A DNA stretch of 64,000 nucleotides. Source: Mesorhizobium sp. WSM4904. GTDB lineage: Bacteria; Pseudomonadota; Alphaproteobacteria; Rhizobiales; Rhizobiaceae. Shown in pieces: positions 15,647 through 23,620 of this stretch; position 1 is the first letter of the stretch, and each line of letters starts with the position of its first letter. The notes beneath the pieces were generated by a model. That model saw only the letters and a list, made by a program, of their open reading frames with translations, was not told the DNA's origin and searched no databases. The stretch lies in contig NZ_CP121354.1 in assembly GCF_029674545.1 (NCBI RefSeq), forward strand, positions 1,984,001-2,048,000, given 5' to 3'. The position numbers and the translations under genes are program-made.

Positions 15647-16456
15647 TCAATCCCGAGGCGACGCAGCGCCGCGGCCCCATTGCGGCGCCGGCTGCGCCGG
15701 GGTTTCGGGTGTTGCCCCTGACTCTGTCGGAACAGGTATCTGCTGGACATTCGGCGTGGGGTCCGGCTCGCCGTCGGCGCCGGCAAGCAGCGGCACGCCG
15801 CGGCTGCGCAGCACCAGAACAAGAACGGAGCCGGCGACGATGCCGCCGATATGGCAGGCCCAGGAAATCTGGTCCTCGCCGCCGGCGGCAAACATCACGA
15901 TCTGGAACAGTATCCAGAGGATGAGCGGGATGAAGGCGGGAATGCGCAGGGGAATGCGCGCAAAGGCCAATACCCAGACCTTAACCCGCGGATAGAGGAT
16001 CAGATAGGCGGCGACCACGCCGGCGATGGCGCCGGAGGCACCGATCAGCGGCACCTGCGAATCCCAGCCAACCAACCCTTGAACGAAAGCACCCGCCGCC
16101 GCGCAAGCGAGGTAGAAGATCAGGTAGCGGATATGGCCGAGCGCGTCCTCGACATTGTCGCCGAACACCCACAGGAACAGCATGTTGCCGCCGAGGTGGA
16201 AGATGTCGGCATGCAGGAAGGAATAGGTGAGATAGCTGAGGCTTTCGGGAATGACGACGAATTCGGGCGACAGCTCGACCTTGTCGTGGACCACCGAAGG
16301 GATGAAGCCGAGGCCAAGCACCGCGGCGTTGGTGAAGTTTTCGCCTCCGAGCGTGGTCGCGAAATAAACCAGCGCGTTCACTACGATCAGGCCGATCGTC
16401 ACATATTGCAGCCGGATATGGCGCAGCCTGTTGGTGTCATAGAGCGGGATGAACAT
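15647..16456 (-). CDS. Rhomboid family intramembrane serine protease
   Basis: A 269-residue polytopic membrane protease. The catalytic dyad is visible: S141 in IGASGAIAG (GxSG motif) and H202 in WACHIGGIVAG. Further rhomboid marks are HLGGNMLFLWVFGDNVED near residue 87 (the HxxxN region) and about seven membrane helices. The 55-residue C-terminus is Pro- and Ala-rich and probably disordered. The ATG at 16456 has GGAGGG six bases upstream. It is followed in reverse order by the cobalamin adenosyltransferase gene 25 bases away; the substrate is unknown. Confidence 0.92.
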   Translation of the reverse strand: MFIPLYDTNRLRHIRLQYVTIGLIVVNALVYFATTLGGENFTNAAVLGLGFIPSVVHDKVELSPEFVVIPESLSYLTYSFLHADIFHLGGNMLFLWVFGDNVEDALGHIRYLIFYLACAAAGAFVQGLVGWDSQVPLIGASGAIAGVVAAYLILYPRVKVWVLAFARIPLRIPAFIPLILWILFQIVMFAAGGEDQISWACHIGGIVAGSVLVLVLRSRGVPLLAGADGEPDPTPNVQQIPVPTESGATPETPAQPAPQWGRGAASPRD

Positions 16457-16481
16457 CGGACCCTCCCGCCATACCTGATTG

Positions 16482-17063
16482 TCAGCGGTTCTTGCCGGGA
16501 ACCCATAGCACGTCGGCATTTCCATTGTCATTGACCGCGCGGGCGGCGACGAACAGGAAGTCCGAGGCGCGGTTGATGTATTTCAGTGCTTCGCGGTTGA
16601 CATGCTCGGCCGGGTCCTGCGCCAGCGCCACCATGATGCGCTCGGCGCGTCGCGCCACCGTGCGCGCCAAATGCAGGGCGGCTGCCGCCGGCGTGCCGCC
16701 ATTCAGCACGAAGGACTTCAGTGGCTGCAGGTGCTTGTTGAGAAGATCGATGTCCTTTTCGACGCGCTCGGTCTGCGCGGCGACGATGCGCAGCGGCTCG
16801 TAGTCGAGCGGCTTGCCCTCGTCCGGCACCGCCAGATCGGCGCCGAGGTCGAAAAGGTCGTTCTGGATGCGCGAAAGCATGGCGTCGATCGCAGGATGAT
16901 CCGCTCCGGTGTGCAGGCGCGCCATGCCGATGCAGGCATTGGCCTCGTCCACCGCGCCATAGGCCTCGACGCGCAGGTCGGATTTCAGCCGCCGCTCGCC
17001 GCTGCCGAGACCGGTGGTGCCGTCGTCGCCGGTGCGGGTATAGATCTTGTTGAGCTTGACCAC
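16482..17063 (-). CDS. cobO: PduO-type cob(I)alamin adenosyltransferase
   Basis: A 193-residue PduO-family enzyme that transfers adenosyl from ATP to cob(I)alamin to form coenzyme B12. The N-terminal ATP loop KIYTRTGDDGTTGLGSGERR is typical, followed by RVEAYGAVDEANACIG and, near the C-terminus, YINRASDFLFVAARAVN. It does not belong to the CobA/BtuR family that is also often named cobO, so the symbol is a convention. It sits among small membrane-protein genes with 22-25 base gaps and may be cotranscribed with the HIG1 and rhomboid genes. Confidence 0.93.
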   Translation of the reverse strand: MVKLNKIYTRTGDDGTTGLGSGERRLKSDLRVEAYGAVDEANACIGMARLHTGADHPAIDAMLSRIQNDLFDLGADLAVPDEGKPLDYEPLRIVAAQTERVEKDIDLLNKHLQPLKSFVLNGGTPAAAALHLARTVARRAERIMVALAQDPAEHVNREALKYINRASDFLFVAARAVNDNGNADVLWVPGKNR

Positions 17064-17085
17064 GTCGTTCTCCTTCCGGCGAACG

Positions 17086-17277
17086 TCATTTGCGAGTGAG
17101 CCAGACGACCAGCAGGATCAGCGCCAGGGCCACGGCCTGCAGCAGAACGCGCGCCTGCATCAGCTTGTTGGAGGTCACGCCGGAGCCGCCGCGCATCATG
17201 TTGACGAGGCCGCGGATCAGCACGACGACTACGGCGGCCATGACGATCAGGGCGAGGATTTTGAAGACGGTTGCCAT
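17086..17277 (-). CDS. HIG1 domain protein, twin membrane helix
   Basis: A 63-residue membrane protein with two hydrophobic helices (about 5-25 and 43-60) around a short basic loop, GVTSNKLMQARVLLQ. The loop sequence NKLMRxRVxxQ is the HIG1/Rcf signature. In mitochondria and alphaproteobacteria such proteins associate with cytochrome c oxidase. It is short for a gene but well placed between neighbours, with 22 bases to the adenosyltransferase. Confidence 0.85.
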   Translation of the reverse strand: MATVFKILALIVMAAVVVVLIRGLVNMMRGGSGVTSNKLMQARVLLQAVALALILLVVWLTRK

Positions 17278-17301
17278 GAGCTGGCTCCAGTTCGGTTTCG
17301 G

Positions 17302-18189
17302 TCAGGCGCGCCTGGCGAGCACGCGGTAGAGTGCTGATGCCGGCAGGATGCGTTTGAGCACCACGCCGATCTTGGCCGGCACCGTTACCACATAGTGCGG
17401 GCGTGGGCGCTGTGACAGAAGCGCGTGGCGCAAGGCGGCGTGGACCACCTCCGGTCCCGGCTTCAGCCGCGAGACGCTGCCGCCGGCCTGCAGCCGTGCA
17501 AGCTGTGCCTTGTAGTCGGCGCGGTGGGCGGAGTGCTCGATGTCGATGTTCTTCAGGAACCACGCCAGGCCGTTGCTGGCGATCTTCGAGGTCACCGGCC
17601 CCGGCTCGATCAGCGAAAGGTGGATGCCGCTGCCTTCGAGTTCCTGGCGCATGCACAGCATCAGGCCTTCGAGGGCATGTTTCGACGCCGAGTAGGCGCC
17701 GCGAAAGCGGACCGGAGCGAGCCCCAGGATCGAGGAGCAGTGGACGAGGCGGCCGTGGCCCTGGCGGCGCATGACCGGCACGATGCGCCGCGTCAGATCG
17801 TGCCAGCCGAAGAAATTGGCCTCGAACTGCTCGCGCAGCGCCTCCACCGGCAGGTCCTCGACGGCGCCGGGCTGCGCGTAGGCGCCGTTGTTGAACAGCG
17901 CGCCAAGCGTGCCGCCCGTGCGCTCCAGCGCGGCGTCGGCCAGCGCGGCGATGGATTCCGGCTCACGATAGTCGAGATAGAAGGCCTCGATGCCATCGGC
18001 CTCGAGAGCGGCGATGTCGGCCGGTTTGCGCGCCGTGGCGAACACGCGCCAGCCTTCCGCCTGCAACGCCCGCGCGCAATAGGCGCCGATGCCTGAGGAG
18101 GCGCCGGTGACGATGATGCTGCGCAACTGTTCAGCAGTGGGCAACGTTGTCTGACCCCGGGGTTGCCATTTGCCGCAATCACTTCCCAT
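17302..18189 (-). CDS. Short-chain dehydrogenase/reductase, classical type
   Basis: A 295-residue SDR with an NAD(P) loop TGASSGIG (residues 28-35), NNGAY in place of NNAG (100-104), catalytic S152/S153 and the YSASK motif with Y166 and K170. The loop FATARKPADIAALEA suggests NADP preference. The hydrophobic C-terminal 60 residues could lie at a membrane, as in corticosteroid- or sphinganine-reductase-like SDRs. The substrate cannot be predicted. The 5' end is close to the divergent yihY gene; only ATG at 18189 is available upstream of the Rossmann fold without using rare starts. Confidence 0.88.
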   Translation of the reverse strand: MGSDCGKWQPRGQTTLPTAEQLRSIIVTGASSGIGAYCARALQAEGWRVFATARKPADIAALEADGIEAFYLDYREPESIAALADAALERTGGTLGALFNNGAYAQPGAVEDLPVEALREQFEANFFGWHDLTRRIVPVMRRQGHGRLVHCSSILGLAPVRFRGAYSASKHALEGLMLCMRQELEGSGIHLSLIEPGPVTSKIASNGLAWFLKNIDIEHSAHRADYKAQLARLQAGGSVSRLKPGPEVVHAALRHALLSQRPRPHYVVTVPAKIGVVLKRILPASALYRVLARRA

Positions 18190-18227
18190 ATTCGCGGCGT
18201 CGACACAATCGAGCGGAGCGCCGGTCC

Positions 18228-19079
18228 TTGCTCAGGAATATCGTCGCCGTCAAGCGCGTGCTCTACGATGCGATCGGCCATTTCACGACGGACGACGGCT
18301 GGGCGATGGCCAGCCATCTGGCGATCACCTCGCTGATGGCGCTGTTTCCGTTCCTGATCTTCGCCACCACGCTGGCCAGCTTCCTCGGCGCGCGCGCCTT
18401 CGCCGACACGGCCGTGCATCTGGTGTTCGACACCTGGCCGGAGCAGATCGCCAAGCCGATCGCGCGCGAGGTGCAGAACGTGCTCACCGTGCGGCGCACC
18501 GACCTTCTGACCTACGGCGTGCTTTTGGCCGCCTACTTCGCCTCGAACGGCATCGAGGCGCTGCGCACCTCTCTCAACCGCGCCTACCGGGTCGCCGAGA
18601 CGCGCGGCATCATCTACCGCCGGGTGCAGAGCATCATCTTCGTTTTGATCGCGACCGCCTGTTTTCTCGCCATCAGCGTGCTTCTGGTGTTCGCGCCGCT
18701 GCTGGCGCGGCTGGCCGAGGCGCAGTTTGAATGGATCAAGCCCTATATGGGCACGATCACGATATGGCGCTACGTCATCGCCTCGACGGTCATCGTCATC
18801 GGCCTTTTCGCCGTGCATATCTGGCTGCCGGCCGGCAAGCGCCGCTTCGTCTCGATCATTCCCGGCATCGTCTTCACGCTGATCGCCTGGCTGGCCGGTT
18901 CGACCATCTTCGCCATCTATCTCGACCACTTCTCGTCCTATGTGACGACCTATGCGGGGCTCGCCTCCATCATGATCGCGGTGGTCTTCCTCTACATGAT
19001 CTCGGCCATCTTCATCCTCGGCGGCGAGCTCAACGCCTCGATCAGCCGGTATCTCGAAGCGCGCGCGAGAGTTGGCTGA
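18228..19079 (+). CDS. YihY/BrkB family inner-membrane protein
   Basis: A 283-residue membrane protein with six hydrophobic segments. YihY/BrkB marks include DGWAMASHLAITSLMALFPF near the N-terminus (usually GxxLAYYxLLSLFP), YGVLLAAYFASNGIEALRTSLNRAY in the middle, and YAGLASIMIAVVFLYMISAIFILGGELNA near the end. The function of the family is unsettled; it was long mislabelled ribonuclease BN. I chose the TTG at 18228, which has GGAG upstream and avoids overlap with the divergent SDR gene. An ATG at 18147 is possible but would overlap it. Confidence 0.85.
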   Translation: MLRNIVAVKRVLYDAIGHFTTDDGWAMASHLAITSLMALFPFLIFATTLASFLGARAFADTAVHLVFDTWPEQIAKPIAREVQNVLTVRRTDLLTYGVLLAAYFASNGIEALRTSLNRAYRVAETRGIIYRRVQSIIFVLIATACFLAISVLLVFAPLLARLAEAQFEWIKPYMGTITIWRYVIASTVIVIGLFAVHIWLPAGKRRFVSIIPGIVFTLIAWLAGSTIFAIYLDHFSSYVTTYAGLASIMIAVVFLYMISAIFILGGELNASISRYLEARARVG

Positions 19080-19085
19080 GCTCGC

Positions 19086-19193
19086 GAACTGAGGAACTGA
19101 AGAAAAAGCGACAATAGCCGGCGGTACGTTTCCCTCTCAATTCCTCAATTCCTCAGTTCCTCAATTCCTCAGTTCCTCAGTTCCCCAGTTCCC
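19086..19193. repeat. 8-bp tandem repeat (TTCCTCAR) with an inverted copy
   Basis: Six consecutive units TTCCTCAA/TTCCTCAG occupy 19141-19188, the last with one change, plus partial units on both sides. An inverted copy, GAACTGAGGAACTGA (19086-19100), is exactly complementary to 19169-19183. The array contains the stop codon of the EamA gene: on the minus strand every reading frame meets TGA within it. The whole lies between two convergent genes and could form a hairpin terminator. Confidence 0.85.
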
Positions 19194-20068
19194 TTTTCCT
19201 TCGTCTGCCGCGCCGTCGCCAGGGCGACGCCCAGCGTGGCTATCGCCATGCCGGCGATCTGCAGCGCATTGAGCGCTTCGCCGAACAGGGCCCAAGCGAT
19301 GACCGCGGTGACGGCCGGCACCAGGTAGAACAGTGAAGCGACCTTCGACATCTCGCCGTCCCTGATCATCACCATCAACAGGAAGATGGCGCCGACCGAC
19401 AGCACCAGGACCAGCCAGGCCATGGCGAAGACGAGCTCGCCGTTGATGGTGATCGTGTGCGTCTCGAAGGCGAGCGACCCGAGGATCGTCACGATCGAGC
19501 CGCCGACATACTGCCACATCGTCGCCGAGACGAGGTCGCCGCCGGAGGCGAAGCGCTTCTGCCAGATCGTTCCGGCGGCCATGCCGAGCACCGAGATCAG
19601 CGAGGCCGTCAGCGTCGCCGCGTTGACGCCGCCGCCGATCATGCCGAGCTTCGGCCAGAGCACGATGACGACGCCCAAAAGCCCGACGGCGAGGCCCGCC
19701 CAATGGCGCGGCAGGATCGCCTCGCCGAGGAATTTGCCGGCAAGCACCGCCGTGATCAGCGGCTGCAGGCCGACGATCAGCGCCGAAAGTCCGGCCGGCA
19801 TGCCTCTATGGATCGCCCAGAACACGCCGCCCAGATAGACGCCGTGCATGAGAACGCCGGCCATCGTCGCGTGAAGCGCCTCTTCGCGGCTCGCCCTGCG
19901 CGAGCCGAGCAGCACGGTCAAGCCCGCAAACAGGATCGCCGCCAGCACGAAGCGTATGGCGAGGAAGGTGAAAGGCTCCGCCCACGGCATGGCATAGCGC
20001 GCGCCGATGAAGCCGGTCGCCCACAGGACGACGAAAGAGGCGGGAATGAACCGCTTGATGCTGTGCAT
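19169..20068 (-). CDS. EamA/DMT family transporter
   Basis: A 299-residue membrane protein with ten hydrophobic helices forming two EamA repeats (from FVVLWATGFIGARYAMPWAEP, and LGMAAGTIWQKRFASGGDL). Members export small metabolites such as amino acids or drugs; the substrate is not predictable. I start at the ATG at 20068; an upstream in-frame TTG at 20113 adds 15 unconvincing residues. The last seven residues (GTGELRN) and the stop are encoded by an 8-bp tandem repeat, so the C-terminus will vary with repeat number. Confidence 0.87.
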   Translation of the reverse strand: MHSIKRFIPASFVVLWATGFIGARYAMPWAEPFTFLAIRFVLAAILFAGLTVLLGSRRASREEALHATMAGVLMHGVYLGGVFWAIHRGMPAGLSALIVGLQPLITAVLAGKFLGEAILPRHWAGLAVGLLGVVIVLWPKLGMIGGGVNAATLTASLISVLGMAAGTIWQKRFASGGDLVSATMWQYVGGSIVTILGSLAFETHTITINGELVFAMAWLVLVLSVGAIFLLMVMIRDGEMSKVASLFYLVPAVTAVIAWALFGEALNALQIAGMAIATLGVALATARQTKEKGTGELRN

Positions 20069-20228
20069 TTTCGGGAGGAGCTCTGGCTGCGGGTGAAGAG
20101 TCAATGACGGCAATTGCTCTAATGCCGTTCAATTCGGCAAGCAAAACGAAACGGTTGATCCATAAGCTCATTCGAATTCAACAAACGGTGCCAGAGGGGC
20201 ATGGCGTTAAGGCACGCCATGGGCAGGC

Positions 20229-20516
20229 ATGCTTTTGCATCTCGGTACGACCTGGCTGCTGTTCGCGGTGGCGACCGTCGCCGTCTTCGGTTTCTTCTTC
20301 GGCACCGCGCTCGATGCCATCATGAAGGACGACGGCTTCGGCTCGACCGGAAACACGCTGCTCTTCACGCTGGGTTTCTTCGTTGCCGTCATGGTCGCCA
20401 ACGAGCACGGCATCACTTTCAGGGACCTCAAACTTGCTGTGGCGTGGGGCCTGAGCGGCGCTTTCGTGTTCATCAGCGTGATGGCGCTGATCAAGGCCGG
20501 GCTGGCTCGTCTGTAG
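20229..20516 (+). CDS. Small membrane protein, three helices, unknown function
   Basis: A 95-residue protein that I do not recognise. It has three hydrophobic helices (about 7-27, 43-58 and 71-90) joined by short loops, MKDDGFGSTGN and ANEHGITFRDLK. The codon bias matches the neighbours, and GGGCAGG lies just before the ATG at 20229, which supports real coding. It is divergent from the EamA gene and convergent with gluQ, so it is probably transcribed alone. The region 20114-20228 upstream would hold both divergent promoters. Confidence 0.7.
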   Translation: MLLHLGTTWLLFAVATVAVFGFFFGTALDAIMKDDGFGSTGNTLLFTLGFFVAVMVANEHGITFRDLKLAVAWGLSGAFVFISVMALIKAGLARL

Positions 20517-20536
20517 CCAGTGCGTCGAAAACCCAG

Positions 20537-21412
20537 CTAGAGCCCGATCAGCTGCCTGACGCCCTGCGGCGACACGCCTGCCTGCCTCAGCGCGGCAAGG
20601 CCGGTGTCCTTGAGGCTCTTCGACAATTTCCTTCCGTCCGGTCCGAGGATCAGGCGGTGATGGAAATAACGCGGCGCCGGGAGGCCGAGCAATTCCTGGA
20701 GCAGGCGCTGCACGCCGGTCGCCGCGCAAAGGTCCTGGCCGCGCACGACATGGCTGACGCCCTGCAGCGCGTCGTCGACCACCACGGCAAGATGATAGCT
20801 GGTCGGGATGTCGCGGCGCGCCACGATGACGTCGCCCCAGGCCTGCGGCCTTGCCTCGACCGTGCCCGTCGCAGCCATGGTCCCGTCGGTGAATTCGATC
20901 CACGACAGGGCGCCCGCCATGCGCGCCGTGGCGGCTTCGACGTCGAGCCGCCAGGCGAAAGACATGTTGTCGGCAATGCGCCGCTTGCGCTCCTTCATCG
21001 GCAAGGCCTTGTCCAGAGGCGGATAGAGCGGCACGCCGTCGGGGTCGCGCGGCCAGTCGCGGCCACGTTTCTCGGTCTCGGCAATGAAGGCGCGGATCTC
21101 GCCCCGGCTCATGAAGGCGGGATAAACCAGTTCCTCGGCGATCAGCCGGTCGAGCACGGCCTTGTATTCGGAAAAATGCTCGGACTGGCGCCGCACCGGC
21201 TCTTGCCAGGCGAGGCCCAGCCATTTCAGGTCGCGGTATATGCCGGCCTCGAATTCCGGCGTGCAGCGGGTGATGTCGATATCCTCGATGCGCAGCAAGA
21301 GCCGCCCGCCCGTCCGCGCCGCCATTTGCTGGTTGAGCAGTGCCGAATAGGCATGGCCGAGATGCAATTCGCCGTTGGGGCTCGGCGCAAAGCGAAATGT
21401 CAGGAGCGTCAT
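20537..21412 (-). CDS. gluQ: Glutamyl-Q tRNA(Asp) synthetase
   Basis: A 291-residue class I synthetase-like protein lacking an anticodon domain, which attaches glutamate to queuosine in tRNA(Asp). The HIGH-type motif is HLGH (residues 17-20), with FAPSPNGELHLGHAYSAL around it. The second motif is KLSKS, in GPDGRKLSKSLKDTG near residue 260. Length and absence of the C-terminal domain separate it from GltX. The usual zinc-binding CxC after the YP pair is replaced by VYPAFMSRGEI, so the zinc site seems lost, as in a subset of the family. It ends 20 bases from the convergent small membrane protein gene. Confidence 0.92.
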   Translation of the reverse strand: MTLLTFRFAPSPNGELHLGHAYSALLNQQMAARTGGRLLLRIEDIDITRCTPEFEAGIYRDLKWLGLAWQEPVRRQSEHFSEYKAVLDRLIAEELVYPAFMSRGEIRAFIAETEKRGRDWPRDPDGVPLYPPLDKALPMKERKRRIADNMSFAWRLDVEAATARMAGALSWIEFTDGTMAATGTVEARPQAWGDVIVARRDIPTSYHLAVVVDDALQGVSHVVRGQDLCAATGVQRLLQELLGLPAPRYFHHRLILGPDGRKLSKSLKDTGLAALRQAGVSPQGVRQLIGL

Positions 21413-21492
21413 GTCTCAGGCGGCGTTCGGGTTGAAAGGCGCTTCCGCCGGTTGATAGTTAGCCATCAATTGCCGATCTGGGAACAAGCAAC

Positions 21493-22152
21493 GTGCAACG
21501 CATCGCCTCGCTCGACGACATTGCAGCAGGGCTGGACGCGCTCTGCCTCATCGATCCGCGGCTGGAGAAGGTGCGCGGCATGGCGGGCGAAGTGCCGCTC
21601 CGGCTGTCGGAGCCGGGATTCGGGAGCCTCGCCTCGATCATCGTCTCGCAGCAGGTGTCCCGCGCCAGCGCCGATGCCATCTTCGGCCGGCTGACCAGGC
21701 TGGTCGACCCGCTGACGCCGGAAGGGATACTTTGCGCCGGCGAGGACATTTTTCGCGAGGCCGGCCTGTCGCGGCCGAAGCAGCGCGGGTTGATCGCCGT
21801 CGCCGAAGCCGTGGCCGGCGGGCTCGATCTCGATCACCTCTGCTCGCTCGACGCCGGCGAGGCGATCGCCGCGATGACGGCCGTGCCCGGCATCGGCCCC
21901 TGGACGGCGGAGTGCTATCTGCTTTTCGCCGCCGGCCATCCCGATGTCTTCCCCGCCCGCGACGTCGCGCTGCAGACGGCGGTCGGCCATGCGCTGGGCA
22001 TCGACCCCCGTCCGCCGGAGAAAACACTGATTCGGCTGGCCGAATCATGGAGCCCGTGGCGGGGTGTCGCGTCGCGGCTTTTCTGGGCCTATTACCGTGA
22101 ATTGAAGGGCCGGGATGCGGCGCCCCCTGTCGAAATGGCCAAAAAAGCATGA
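21493..22152 (+). CDS. alkA: DNA-3-methyladenine glycosylase II (AlkA-like)
   Basis: A 219-residue HhH-GPD base-excision repair glycosylase that removes alkylated purines. The hairpin MTAVPGIGPWTAECYLLFAAG (about 128-148) is the HhH motif, and D157 in VFPARDVALQ is the catalytic aspartate. It lacks the N-terminal AlkA domain of the E. coli protein, as is usual for the shorter alphaproteobacterial form. It starts at GTG 21493 and is divergent from gluQ, with only 80 bases between them. No [4Fe-4S] cysteines are present, which rules out Nth or MutY. Confidence 0.9.
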   Translation: MQRIASLDDIAAGLDALCLIDPRLEKVRGMAGEVPLRLSEPGFGSLASIIVSQQVSRASADAIFGRLTRLVDPLTPEGILCAGEDIFREAGLSRPKQRGLIAVAEAVAGGLDLDHLCSLDAGEAIAAMTAVPGIGPWTAECYLLFAAGHPDVFPARDVALQTAVGHALGIDPRPPEKTLIRLAESWSPWRGVASRLFWAYYRELKGRDAAPPVEMAKKA

Positions 22153-22294
22153 AAATCATGCATTTTTGACCGTTTCGCGGAACGACAATCCGCTTCACAT
22201 CCTTGTCATGTCGGGCTTACAGTATCCGCGCCGTTCGGTTACAGCGCCGGCCATCCGGTTGGATGAGCTAAAACGCTGTAGGACTTTTGAAGTG

Positions 22295-22340
22295 GCGCAT
22301 GATCCTTTCCGAAAATCATACGATTTTCGGGGTCACGCGC
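22295..22340. repeat. GCATGATC-type palindrome, degenerate copy
   Basis: GCGCATGATCCTTTCCGAAAA, then a short loop, then TTTTCGGGGTCACGCGC. It is the same family as 15537-15580. It ends six bases before the AAGGAGG ribosome binding site (22347-22353) of the HNH gene, so it will form part of that gene's 5' leader. Confidence 0.7.
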
Positions 22341-22361
22341 TGAACCAAGGAGGCCAACAAC

Positions 22362-22919
22362 GTGACGGTTGCCGTATCTCCGGATGGGCTTCCCGCGCTG
22401 GTGCTGAATGCGGACTACCGTCCGCTCAGCTATTACCCCTTGTCGCTCTGGTCGTGGCAGGACGCCATCAAGGCCGTCTTCCTCGACCGGGTCAACATCG
22501 TTGCCGAGTACGAGCACGCCGTCTCCTCGCCGACCTTTTCGATGAAGCTGCCGAGCGTGGTGAGCCTCAAGGCCTATGTGAAGCCGTCGCGGCACCCGGC
22601 CTTCACCCGCTTCAACGTGTTCCTGCGCGACCGCTTCCAGTGCCAGTATTGCGGCACGACCGACGACCTCACCTTCGACCATGTCATCCCGCGCCATCGC
22701 GGCGGGGCGACGACCTGGGAGAATGTCGTGGCCGCCTGCTCGCCCTGCAATCTCAGGAAAGGCGGCATGATGCCGGCGCAGGCCAAGATGTGGCCGCTGC
22801 AGAAGCCCTACCAGCCGACGGTGCACGACCTGCATAACAACGGCCGCCTGTTCCCGCCCAACCATCTGCATGAAAGCTGGATGGATTATCTGTACTGGGA
22901 TGTCGAACTGGAACCTTGA
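22362..22919 (+). CDS. HNH endonuclease domain protein
   Basis: A 185-residue protein with a C-terminal HNH nuclease fold: CQYC (C94, C97), DHVIPRHRGG with H107, N121 in TWENVVAAC, and CSPC (C126, C129). The first 85 residues (ALVLNADYRPLSYYPLSLWSWQDAIKAVFLD) are conserved in a widespread chromosomal HNH family of unknown role, not linked to phage or restriction genes here. The GTG start at 22362 is fixed by AAGGAGG eight bases upstream. A long hairpin element begins directly after its stop. Confidence 0.9.
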   Translation: MTVAVSPDGLPALVLNADYRPLSYYPLSLWSWQDAIKAVFLDRVNIVAEYEHAVSSPTFSMKLPSVVSLKAYVKPSRHPAFTRFNVFLRDRFQCQYCGTTDDLTFDHVIPRHRGGATTWENVVAACSPCNLRKGGMMPAQAKMWPLQKPYQPTVHDLHNNGRLFPPNHLHESWMDYLYWDVELEP

Positions 22920-23058
22920 GATCGTTCGATAATTCGGGAGGCTGGCCGCCTGAAGCAATTTTCTGCGCTTCCGGTGCTCACGGACTTAAATGTCCGCTCC
23001 GCTCCGGTTCTCGAAAATCACTTCATCCGGCTCAGCCTGCCGAATTCTTTGAACGATC
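22920..23058. repeat. 139-bp long imperfect inverted repeat (RIME/MITE-like)
   Basis: The outer ends are GATCGTTC and GAACGATC. Within them the arms align for about 65 bases each: AATTCGG-AGGCTG on the left against CAGCCTGCCGAATT on the right, TGAAG against CTTCA, ATTTTC against GAAAAT, and CGGAC-TTAAAT-GTCCG at the centre. It starts one base after the HNH stop and ends 19 bases before the dsbB stop. It may serve as a bidirectional terminator between these convergent genes. No transposase is present. Confidence 0.85.
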
Positions 23059-23076
23059 CCGCGTCGGCGCCCTAAA

Positions 23077-23595
23077 CTAGTCGCGGGAAAGCGCACTGCG
23101 GAAGGCGACGGTCGCCAGGATAAGGCTGGCGATGGCGTTCCAGCCGGCGAGCGACAGGCCGAGGATGCGAAGCGCTGCCTTGTCGCAGGAGGGCGGGACG
23201 AATTTGTCGAGCGCGTCGAGCACGCCCTTGCCGCCGGTATCGACCGGGCCGGCGCCGGCGGTGCAGTCTGCCGGACCTTTCCACCAGGCCCATTCGACGC
23301 CGGAATGGTAGACGCCGAGATAGAGGCCGTAGAGCATCAGCAGGCCGCCGATCGCCAGCAGCCCGCGCGTCACCCAGGCCGGCGCGCGCAGCATCGAGGC
23401 GATCGCCGCGACCAGCATCAGCGGCGCGCCGATATAATAGGGGGTGCGCTGCTCGAGGCAGAGATGGCAGGGGATGTAGCCGCCTATGTACTGGAAGGCG
23501 AGCGCGGAGCCGACGGTAGCCGCCATGGCAACCGCGAGAAACAGCGCGGCCCGAGTCCGCTGGCGTCCTGTGTCGGCATTCATGGTCGCTGTCAT
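23077..23595 (-). CDS. dsbB: Disulfide bond formation protein DsbB family
   Basis: A 172-residue inner-membrane protein with four helices that reoxidises DsbA with quinone. The two cysteine pairs are present: CHLC (C43, C46) in the first periplasmic loop and C111/C137 in the second (ADCTAGAG and PPSCDKA). The quinone-side arginine follows the first pair (CLEQRTPYY). The N-terminus could begin at M1 or M5. It is followed upstream by the YqaA gene with a 25-base gap, so the two may be cotranscribed. Confidence 0.93.
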   Translation of the reverse strand: MTATMNADTGRQRTRAALFLAVAMAATVGSALAFQYIGGYIPCHLCLEQRTPYYIGAPLMLVAAIASMLRAPAWVTRGLLAIGGLLMLYGLYLGVYHSGVEWAWWKGPADCTAGAGPVDTGGKGVLDALDKFVPPSCDKAALRILGLSLAGWNAIASLILATVAFRSALSRD

Positions 23596-23620
23596 CGGTC
23601 CTGGTCCGTTCGCTTGGCTG

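Noticed and set aside
22920..23058. CRISPR or insertion sequence
   Set aside because: There are no spaced direct repeats and no transposase; it is a single long inverted repeat.
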